Shown here: in pieces, positions 1 through 5,393 of the stretch
How positions within the stretch are numbered: position 1 is the stretch's first letter
Layout of the letters: every line of letters starts with the position of its first letter
DNA from: an archaeon
GTDB taxonomy: Archaea > Altiarchaeota > Altiarchaeia > IMC4 > QMZM01
Reading direction: 5' to 3'
Assembly (NCBI GenBank): GCA_029933895.1
Contig: JAOZNG010000071.1
Location: 1-6,303 of the forward strand
Length of the DNA: 6,303 nt
Translations under genes and position numbers: made by a program
The notes under the pieces: generated by a model
The model's input: the letters and a program-made list of their open reading frames with translations, nothing else
Databases searched by the model: none
What the model was told of the DNA's origin: nothing

Positions 1-422
1 CCCATGAAGGGCATATACTCTGTCTTGGTATCAGGGAAAACGTGGGAAAGTATCTTTCTGCTGTCGAGGTTATTGACAGGGTTCATGATCTGGGCGGTAT
101 TGCGATAGCAGCGCATCCATTCGATAGATTGAGGAGTGGAGTAGGTGACCTCATATATGAACTGGATTTCGACGCAGTGGAGTTATACAACGGCCATACC
201 CTGTTGTCTACCCGGCGGTTAGAAAAAATAGCGAACGAGATAGATAAACCGGTTACTGGGGGCAGTGACGCTCACATTATAGACGACATAGGCTGCGTGT
301 ATATCAAGGTTGGAGATGATGTTCTGGATTCCATAAAGAAGGGCAGGGTAGAGGTTGTGTCGGATATAAGTAAATCAAGAATAATCAAGGGTTTCCTCAG
401 GTCCCGGCTGAGTTCACTCTGA
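1..422 (+). CDS. PHP-domain metal-dependent phosphoesterase, 3' part (5' end outside window)
   Basis: The reading frame is open from base 3 and ends at TGA 420-422, giving 139 visible residues; no start is visible. The GTG at 42 is internal, because family-like sequence (HEGHILCLGI) precedes it. PHP phosphoesterases are soluble enzymes that hydrolyse phosphate esters with two or three metal ions held by His and Asp. Visible signatures are the EGH segment at the left edge, AAHPFD (a metal-ligand His), a VELYNG strand, and GGSDAH, whose Asp and His are the last metal ligands of the fold. The C-terminal tail is short and basic, with no extra domain. The substrate cannot be told: relatives include histidinol phosphatase, nucleotide and RNA phosphatases, and many uncharacterised archaeal proteins. 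The stop overlaps the end of the converging minus-strand gene by 9 bases. Family assignment is firm; specific function is unknown. Confidence 0.88.
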   Translation, partial: HEGHILCLGIRENVGKYLSAVEVIDRVHDLGGIAIAAHPFDRLRSGVGDLIYELDFDAVELYNGHTLLSTRRLEKIANEIDKPVTGGSDAHIIDDIGCVYIKVGDDVLDSIKKGRVEVVSDISKSRIIKGFLRSRLSSL

Positions 423-2027
423 CTCCTTCTTTCCTGAATCCCACCTGAATAATGCATTGGGGCGGATTCCCTGTTTCTTTATTCTATATTCGAGTATCGC
501 ATGCTCTCCTGGCAGTATCTCTCCTATATCCCACGTGAGTCTATCCCCTTTCCTGTGCACTCCGGCCGTGGTTATGCTAACCTCTGAACCATCAGGTATG
601 AAGTCCTCTATTATACACTCTCTCAGCTTGCTTCTTGTGTTGTTTTCCACTATCACGTTCACCTCCCCTTTTTCTGCTGTCTTGGTTACCTTGATTTCCC
701 CTCTCATCATCATGTAGTTGTATGAGAGATAGGCTGTAGTTGCCAGAAGAAAAATCAATAGGAATACAATCAGGGGCATCACCCAGTCAACCTCTACATC
801 AGTCAGTGGACTGGGGCATACCCTTTCATCAACTGAAACATCTATTGTTTTATTATCTATCTCTTCCCTGTTTTGATATAGTACCGCTGTAACCTCCAGA
901 TTATCTCTGGAAACATTCTCTGGAATCTTAAAGCTGTAGTCTATGGAGTTAACGGAGTTGGCTTCAACCACCCCTGTATCTCTTGTTTTCTCGTATATCA
1001 CATCACCTGCCTTGTTTTTCACATGTAGTTCTAGATAGCCTTCATTACTTGTTTCCCTGCTTAGAACGTCTGTTTTTATGTAAACGATATCTCCTGGACA
1101 GTATCTGCCGTCGACTTTGTCTGTTACTATCTCTGTTATCCCGAAGTCGCCCTTGTAGGCTGGGAGGATTGGTTCCCCGTTTATGTAGCTGGTGGAGAAG
1201 GTTAAGGTTTCCCCGGGGTCTATTTCCACGGGGTTATAGTAGAGTATGAGCGCTGAATCCCCCAGGATGGATGTGGAGGGTTTTACTGTGTAGTCCCAGC
1301 AGCTCTTCATGCTCTGCTTCCAGTTAGCAACTATCAGTCTGTCGGGATATGTGAGGTTCTCTCCTTCCAGCACTCCAGTAGCTGTGACTGATGGGTTATC
1401 TACTTTGTTGTAGGCCTTCCAGTACCTGTAGTTTAGTTCACTTCCCCGGTATTCTTTTTCATATGATTTCAGACCGTCTCCGGGGATGTAGATGGGGGCG
1501 CCGTCGTTTTCACCGAGCATGGTATCCAGATGTAGCCTAGCCCCAAATGATATCTTCGCATCACCCTCGTTTGTTGCTTTCAAGCTGATTCTTATACCCT
1601 CCTCCTCTGCCTCGAGAATCTGCTCTACTTCCACGTTCCCGGGTAGACGCCAATTCATCCTGATTGTGTTACCCTGGCGGTGTGGTAGCATTGTTACGTG
1701 GGCATCAAGGAAGTTCTCTTTCTCTGGACTTATCTCTTCAGGGTTTACGGAGTTGGAGTAAAGCTCATCATTTACTTTCAAGGTAATGAATGTACCCTTC
1801 CATGGTATGGGGTATGAAAAGGTCAGTTTCTTGAATTCACCGTCATATAATCCCCCAAGTGAGAAGGTCCCAATGTTCTCGCAGTTTTCCACTACTATAT
1901 CCACTCCGCTCTCGTAGTCTTTGATTTCAATAATGTGCTCATCTGGAGGGCATATATCTGCAGCATGTATTGCGGTGGATGCCAGAACCAGTGCTAGTAC
2001 CGTAATCAGGATGGGTTTTGGTTCCAT
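414..2027 (-). CDS. Secreted single-pass membrane protein with cytoplasmic DUF11-like C-terminal domain; function unknown
   Basis: 537 residues from ATG 2027. Residues 1-22 form a signal peptide: a Lys, a hydrophobic core, and a likely cleavage after AIHA. About 390 residues of predominantly beta-type sequence follow, then one transmembrane helix at about 415-437, then about 100 residues ending in GKKESE. The acidic stretch before the helix and the Arg/Lys-rich stretch after it place the C-terminus in the cytoplasm. The extracellular part carries sequons at N224 (NLT), N371 (NVS) and N392 (NKT), several cysteines (26, 49, 243, 310, 404), and a striking segment at 165-185 with LHLDTMLGENDGAPIYIPG. 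Residues about 290-400 look like an Ig-like or NEW3-like sandwich. Residues 443-517 resemble a DUF11/conserved-repeat domain, with DFIPDG and LTWDIGEILPGE. It lies 46 bases after the aRF1 gene. No Shine-Dalgarno is visible, so translation may be leaderless. I do not recognise a named family for the whole protein; a surface binding or envelope role is only inferred. Confidence 0.85.
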   Translation of the reverse strand: MEPKPILITVLALVLASTAIHAADICPPDEHIIEIKDYESGVDIVVENCENIGTFSLGGLYDGEFKKLTFSYPIPWKGTFITLKVNDELYSNSVNPEEISPEKENFLDAHVTMLPHRQGNTIRMNWRLPGNVEVEQILEAEEEGIRISLKATNEGDAKISFGARLHLDTMLGENDGAPIYIPGDGLKSYEKEYRGSELNYRYWKAYNKVDNPSVTATGVLEGENLTYPDRLIVANWKQSMKSCWDYTVKPSTSILGDSALILYYNPVEIDPGETLTFSTSYINGEPILPAYKGDFGITEIVTDKVDGRYCPGDIVYIKTDVLSRETSNEGYLELHVKNKAGDVIYEKTRDTGVVEANSVNSIDYSFKIPENVSRDNLEVTAVLYQNREEIDNKTIDVSVDERVCPSPLTDVEVDWVMPLIVFLLIFLLATTAYLSYNYMMMRGEIKVTKTAEKGEVNVIVENNTRSKLRECIIEDFIPDGSEVSITTAGVHRKGDRLTWDIGEILPGEHAILEYRIKKQGIRPNALFRWDSGKKESE

Positions 2028-2034
2028 GTTGCTG

Positions 2035-2044
2035 TTATATTATA
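2035..2044 (-). promoter_or_regulatory. TATA-like box upstream of the secreted membrane protein gene
   Basis: TATAATATAA on the minus strand is centred about 12 bases before ATG 2027. That is too close for the usual 25-27-base TATA-to-start distance of a leaderless gene, so either transcription starts inside the ORF or this is merely AT-rich spacer. It is listed because the sequence matches the archaeal consensus well. Confidence 0.25.
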
Positions 2045-2055
2045 GCATGAAATTG

Positions 2056-2061
2056 AAAAAA
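2056..2061 (-). terminator. U-tract after prf1
   Basis: The minus strand has T6 thirteen bases after the prf1 stop. It is preceded by A-rich sequence and a CGTC, so it could fold only as a weak A:U hairpin. Archaeal RNA polymerase terminates at U-runs without needing a stable hairpin, so this is a plausible terminator for pheT-prf1. It is a weak call from base composition alone. Confidence 0.35.
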
Positions 2062-2073
2062 GACGTTTTTTTT

Positions 2074-3168
2074 TTATTCGATAGGAAATCTTAGAATAGC
2101 TGCCTTGCCATTGAATGTGTTCCACAGCTGGAATCCCTCCTCGAAGTCGTCGGATACTATTTCCACGATGGAGTCTATGCTCTTAGCCTTCTTGTATAGT
2201 TCATCTATCACTTCATCTTCGAGGTTCTCTGATAGCATTAGTATTTCAATGGCCCCCATTTCAAGCGCCTTATCCACGTTGTTGCCGTAGGTGACAGACT
2301 CCTTTGGTGTGATAAGGGCCTTCAGAAATCTCTGCATGTGTTTCTTCTGCCTGATCATCTCTACATCACTCAGAACCTTCTTTGATTTTTCTATGAGTTC
2401 CCGTATACCTGACTCGTCGGTGTAGGTGATATCCTCAACTGATGTGATTTTCTTTTTTAGTTCGTGGTTCAGGTAGTCACCTTCCACGAAATCGTCTTTT
2501 GTACCTGCTGGGCCGCCTATTATTATACCTCTCAGGTTCTTGAGGTTGTCTAGGAATGCTTTGTTGGAGTATTTTCCCACCCTTGTTTTGAATTCGTGGG
2601 ATTGTTCCTTTATGAGCCTCTCGAATCTCCGGTGGGATTGTCCGCCTGCCCTGTGTTTTCCGCTATAGCCGGAGGTGAGATGTTTCACAATAGTGTACCT
2701 GCTGCCCTTCAGGTATGCTATAGTCGCCTCCTTGTTGTCTATTGCGATAAGTCCATAGATATCCTTTGGCGTTAATATCTCCTCAAGTGGCTCCACAACG
2801 AAATTCTGGTCGCATCTGTATATCTTAACTGAGAGAGGCTCTGGTGGCTCCACAGACCAGAGCTGGATGTCCTGTATACCCTCCCTTTCAGAGATGTTTC
2901 CGCAGAACAGGACGAGACCGTTTGGTGGTGTCTGCTTGAAGAGCTTCAGGTGTTGTATTGTTTTCTCTAGCGCATCGGTCACATTCTTCCTTGTTGACTT
3001 GGATTTAATGTTTGATGCGGTGCCCTGTTCCTCTGATAACTGGGTTAGCATGTTGTTTATGTCATACCCCCCTGGGATATATACTGTTATCAGTTCAGTG
3101 TGTCTGCCTTTTTTGTTTTTCAGCTCGTTTACCAGTTTTTTCAGTTTGTATTCTGTTCCTGAATCCAT
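2074..3168 (-). CDS. prf1: Peptide chain release factor aRF1
   Basis: Class-1 release factor that reads all three stop codons in the ribosomal A site and triggers hydrolysis of peptidyl-tRNA; in archaea it works with aEF1A and then ABCE1. The protein is 364 residues from ATG 3168. An upstream TTG at 3201 would add 11 hydrophobic residues not typical of the family, so ATG 3168 is chosen. The N domain (about 1-130) has GTASNIKS at 49-56, with the stop-codon-reading NIKS, and YRCDQNF at 117-123 (the YxCxxxF motif). The M domain (about 131-265) has TSGYSGKHRAGGQ, with the catalytic GGQ at 175-177 whose Gln sits at the peptidyl-transferase centre. The C domain (about 266-364) ends in AAILRFPIE. 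It is shorter than the roughly 410-residue euryarchaeal forms: the cysteine-containing mini-domain expected after LSENL (about 311-315) is absent. The gene follows pheT by 29 bases, has no Shine-Dalgarno, and is preceded by a very AT-rich stretch. Identification is secure. Confidence 0.97.
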   Translation of the reverse strand: MDSGTEYKLKKLVNELKNKKGRHTELITVYIPGGYDINNMLTQLSEEQGTASNIKSKSTRKNVTDALEKTIQHLKLFKQTPPNGLVLFCGNISEREGIQDIQLWSVEPPEPLSVKIYRCDQNFVVEPLEEILTPKDIYGLIAIDNKEATIAYLKGSRYTIVKHLTSGYSGKHRAGGQSHRRFERLIKEQSHEFKTRVGKYSNKAFLDNLKNLRGIIIGGPAGTKDDFVEGDYLNHELKKKITSVEDITYTDESGIRELIEKSKKVLSDVEMIRQKKHMQRFLKALITPKESVTYGNNVDKALEMGAIEILMLSENLEDEVIDELYKKAKSIDSIVEIVSDDFEEGFQLWNTFNGKAAILRFPIE

Positions 3169-3197
3169 TCCATTTGTTAAAATAAATAATAATATTA

Positions 3198-4040
3198 TCA
3201 ATTCTTCATGCTAAAAAGAGCACCCAGGTTGAATTCAAGGGCGGTGACAGGAACCTCAAGCCCATGATTCTCTAAAACAACAGGATGTAACTCACCAAAG
3301 AATCCGTAATCTGTTGAGGCTACTCTACCCCCTATAAAACTCCCATGCTCGAAATCCTCTATCTCGTAATCAACGCCGACATTGTCTAAAAAACCAGCAG
3401 CCAGGGACTTAATCTCTGAATAATTCGTCTTGGAATGAGCTACGACACAACCAAGCTTCATACAGTCCTCTCCCGAGGAGCCTATACACAACCCTGTCTC
3501 AAATATCCTCTGGGGATACTCCCTGTTTTTATTCCGTTCAAGTATGGATGTGAGTGATGGGAGAAGCCATGACCTGGCTATCGCATGATTCATGGATACG
3601 GGATTCCTGGTCTCTACCACAGATTCCATGGGTAGATTCATTTTCTTGAATAAATCATTGACATTAGTCATAATCAACGTCATAACCTCCTGGAAACCGA
3701 ATCCAATCATTAACTCCCTTACCTCAGAGTAGAATACTTCTTCTTCATCCTCCACACCTATCGTGGAAATTTCGGGGATTTCTGGATTGAACCTGCTGTA
3801 GTTGTATGCTATGGCAACATCCTCCACTAAATCCATGGGGTGTAGTATGTCAGCCCTGTAGGCTGGAATTTCAACCTTAAACTTCCCCTCACCTATGCCT
3901 ATAACGCCGAAGCGCATCCTCTCCAGCAACTCTTTTATCTCCCCCTGCTCCAGTTCAAGACCTAACAGCCTGTTCACGTAACCTGTTTCTAATTCCATCA
4001 ATCTGGGTTTAAGATCTGGTTTTCTGTCTACTGTTCTCAT
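3198..4040 (-). CDS. pheT: Phenylalanyl-tRNA synthetase beta chain, C-terminal half only (B5 plus catalytic-like core)
   Basis: Encodes 280 residues from ATG 4040; GTG 4046 would add two. PheRS is an alpha2-beta2 enzyme that charges tRNA-Phe. The beta chain is structural, binds tRNA and edits Tyr-tRNA-Phe. Visible here are the B5 domain (about 12-86, from MELETGYVNRLLGLELE through YRADILHPMDLVEDVAIAY) and the inactive synthetase-like core (about 94-280), with GFGFQEVMTL, RNPVSM, YPQRIFETG, VVAHSKTNYSEIK, SFIGGR and FFGELHPVVLENHGLEVPV. Known archaeal PheT is about 550 residues; the first ~265 (B1 and B3/B4 editing domain) are missing. The PDLKPR linker normally found just before B5 is retained. 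The frame stays open a further ~60 bases upstream, but that peptide shows no PheT similarity, and the PAP2 gene ends at 4112. The remaining half looks intact and constrained. It may be one piece of a split gene, a reduced subunit, or a rearranged copy. It probably forms a transcription unit with prf1. Confidence 0.92.
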   Translation of the reverse strand: MRTVDRKPDLKPRLMELETGYVNRLLGLELEQGEIKELLERMRFGVIGIGEGKFKVEIPAYRADILHPMDLVEDVAIAYNYSRFNPEIPEISTIGVEDEEEVFYSEVRELMIGFGFQEVMTLIMTNVNDLFKKMNLPMESVVETRNPVSMNHAIARSWLLPSLTSILERNKNREYPQRIFETGLCIGSSGEDCMKLGCVVAHSKTNYSEIKSLAAGFLDNVGVDYEIEDFEHGSFIGGRVASTDYGFFGELHPVVLENHGLEVPVTALEFNLGALFSMKN

Positions 4041-4050
4041 CTTCACCTGC

Positions 4051-4059
4051 TTATATATT
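4051..4059 (-). promoter_or_regulatory. TATA-like box upstream of pheT
   Basis: AATATATAA lies immediately before the pheT start on the minus strand. With standard archaeal spacing, transcription would start near 4029, inside the annotated ORF; the next in-frame ATG is at 3998, exactly at the first residue of the B5 domain (MELETG). Another T-rich candidate (TTTTTATC, about 4073-4080) would instead suit a nearly leaderless start at 4046 or 4040. The true start cannot be decided from sequence. Confidence 0.35.
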
Positions 4060-4075
4060 GTTGTTTTGTAGCGAT

Positions 4076-4086
4076 AAAAACAGCTG
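4076..4086 (-). terminator. U-tract terminator after the PAP2 gene
   Basis: On the minus strand the palindrome CAGCTG is followed directly by T5, about 26 bases past the PAP2 stop. This is a reasonable archaeal U-tract terminator and would separate PAP2 from pheT-prf1. The hairpin itself is very short. Confidence 0.35.
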
Positions 4087-4111
4087 AAACCCCATCTCCT
4101 CCATACCTAGT

Positions 4112-5209
4112 CTAACCCCGGGGGTCCACCTCTGTTCCTCCATCTCCTATTATTCTGTAGGCTGCTGTTGCGTAAATGAAACCGGCTAGTAGGTCTATCA
4201 CATAGTGCTCTCCCATGTATACTGCACTTAATCCAACAGCTAGGGGCAGGAGTATGAATACATTACCTCTTCCACCCCACATCTTTCTGGCGTAGATGAA
4301 CACCAGGAAGGGATATGCTGCGTGGAGTGATGGCATAGCAGCTACCGGATTTGATGTTGCCAGAAAGTATATGGTGTTGACTGTTGCAGGCATATATCCT
4401 GTCTCTATCTCCACCCTTATTCTGTGCAGCTCCTCCTGGATGAAGCCTTCCTCGTGGGACAACCATGGAGGAGCTGCCGGGTAGAGCAGAAATGTCACCA
4501 GTGCTGCATAGGAGACTAATATCATAGCGTCCCGGAAATGCAGGAACAGCTGGTTTTTTTTAGCCCACAGGTATCCGGCGAATATTATTGCCGGGGTGAA
4601 GTGGAGGAAGTACACGTTCATGGCCAAAACATCATACCATCGGGTTACTCCCGCAGTATAAAACATCTCCTGCAGATTTATTGTTGGAAGGTTCCCAAGG
4701 AAGAGGAGTTTCTCTGCATGAATCAACGGCAGGTAGTTAACTGGGAAACCTGTGTTGTCAGCTATCCCCCTCATGGAGTCATAGGCGAAGATTAATACGA
4801 CGAATGGTACCCAGTTTGAGAGGAATTTCCTTGTTTTTCCTATCAGTGCAGCTGCGAAGACACCCAGAAAGATTATCTGGTCGGGCATAATCCTGAGGTT
4901 GAATCGTACCAGCACGTATAACAGTGCCAGCAGATATACACTGACCCCGATTTTTGTGTAAACATCTAGGTTTTCATCCCCCCTGTCTCTGAACAGGTAA
5001 TCCAGTTTCTGTATGAGGGGGTGGTCGAATAACCCATTCTGTCTCAGGTAAAGAGTTAATAATCCAGCTAAACCCAGGGCTATGAAAAATAAACCAACCT
5101 GACGCCATAATGGATTCACTGTATGCGTAACAACACCTGCAATAACAAGAGAAACAGCAGCTAAAGCTCCCACATATCTGAATCCCCCACCCTTTTTTCT
5201 TCCATCCAT
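4112..5209 (-). CDS. PAP2-superfamily (Aur1/Ipt1-like) membrane phosphatase or phosphotransferase
   Basis: 365 residues from ATG 5209. A TTG at 5245 would add 12 residues with no support. About ten hydrophobic helices are visible, at roughly 12-31, 36-55, 86-102, 110-126, 131-145, 195-214, 227-245, 293-308, 316-331 and 337-352. PAP2 signatures are PSLHAA (His296, motif C2) and GEHYVIDLLAGF (His335 and Asp339, motif C3), which supply the phospho-histidine chemistry. The PAP2_3/Aur1-like subfamily is indicated by EKLLFLGNLPTINLQ, RWYDVLAMNVYFLHF and YPAAPPWL (243-250). The classical KX6RP motif C1 is not present: the corresponding Lys-X6 is followed by Leu-Pro. Fungal Aur1 transfers inositol phosphate to ceramide; archaea lack ceramide, so the substrate here is open. 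A lipid pyrophosphate (for example a polyprenyl carrier) or head-group exchange on archaeal lipid is plausible. It diverges from a PMT-type glycosyltransferase gene, which suggests lipid-linked sugar metabolism (inference). Confidence 0.9.
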   Translation of the reverse strand: MDGRKKGGGFRYVGALAAVSLVIAGVVTHTVNPLWRQVGLFFIALGLAGLLTLYLRQNGLFDHPLIQKLDYLFRDRGDENLDVYTKIGVSVYLLALLYVLVRFNLRIMPDQIIFLGVFAAALIGKTRKFLSNWVPFVVLIFAYDSMRGIADNTGFPVNYLPLIHAEKLLFLGNLPTINLQEMFYTAGVTRWYDVLAMNVYFLHFTPAIIFAGYLWAKKNQLFLHFRDAMILVSYAALVTFLLYPAAPPWLSHEEGFIQEELHRIRVEIETGYMPATVNTIYFLATSNPVAAMPSLHAAYPFLVFIYARKMWGGRGNVFILLPLAVGLSAVYMGEHYVIDLLAGFIYATAAYRIIGDGGTEVDPRG

Positions 5210-5249
5210 CCTAATCCAGGACAAGATATAACATGAGCTATCCAATCAT

Positions 5250-5259
5250 CTATATTAAA
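5250..5259 (-). promoter_or_regulatory. TATA box of the PAP2 gene
   Basis: TTTAATATAG on the minus strand closely matches the archaeal TATA consensus. It is centred about 45 bases before ATG 5209, so a start about 26 bases downstream (near 5228) would give a leader of about 18 bases ending in GGATTAGG. This supports ATG 5209 over the TTG at 5245, which would lie upstream of that start site. Confidence 0.45.
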
Positions 5260-5288
5260 GGAACTTATTAGGGACAAATAAAAAAATC

Positions 5289-5309
5289 TGTTCATTATAT
5301 CCCTGAACA
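5289..5309. repeat. Inverted repeat TGTTCA-N9-TGAACA in the divergent promoter region
   Basis: A perfect 6-base dyad with a 9-base AT-rich centre (TTATATCCC), roughly midway between the two divergent start codons. It could be an operator for a dimeric regulator controlling the PAP2 and glycosyltransferase genes, or a chance dyad; the arms are short. Confidence 0.35.
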
Positions 5310-5318
5310 ACGACACCA

Positions 5319-5342
5319 ATCTCTTTATCTCTATACATCTCT
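5319..5342 (+). repeat. Three ATCTCT direct repeats in the divergent promoter region
   Basis: ATCTCT occurs at 5319, 5327 and 5337, spaced 8 and 10 bases apart, in a pyrimidine-rich tract upstream of the glycosyltransferase TATA-like box. It may be a binding site for a regulator or simply low-complexity sequence. Confidence 0.3.
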
Positions 5343-5365
5343 ATTCACTTTTTAGGTAATCTAAC

Positions 5366-5372
5366 TTAAAAA
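5366..5372 (+). promoter_or_regulatory. TATA-like box of the glycosyltransferase gene
   Basis: TTAAAAA is centred 25 bases before ATG 5394. This is the spacing expected when transcription begins at or next to the start codon of a leaderless archaeal mRNA. The sequence match is moderate; the position is good. Confidence 0.4.
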
Positions 5373-5393
5373 CAGATAAACACAAATTAGTAT

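Noticed and set aside
42..422. GTG 42 as the start of the PHP gene
   Set aside because: The frame is open to the left edge and encodes EGHILCLGI, which fits PHP proteins, so the gene starts outside the window.
983..1249. Plus-strand ORF of 88 codons, rich in Arg, Leu and Ser, inside the membrane-protein gene
   Set aside because: Antisense shadow of a well-supported gene, with low-complexity composition; the same applies to plus-strand ORFs at 457-717, 1492-1761, 2105-2290, 2867-3214, 4296-4484 and 4538-4795.
3169..3201. TTG 3201 as start of prf1, overlapping the pheT stop
   Set aside because: It would add the hydrophobic MIILLFILTNG, unlike aRF1 N-termini; ATG 3168 gives a family-like start.
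4066..4110. Minus-strand mini-ORF with start MGFQLF and 14 codons after GGAGGAG, between PAP2 and pheT
   Set aside because: The Shine-Dalgarno-like GGAGG is only 2 bases from the ATG, the peptide has no recognisable features, and the stretch overlaps the likely PAP2 terminator.
5210..5245. TTG 5245 as start of the PAP2 gene
   Set aside because: The added 12 residues have no family support, and a good TATA box at 5250-5259 implies transcription starts downstream of this TTG.
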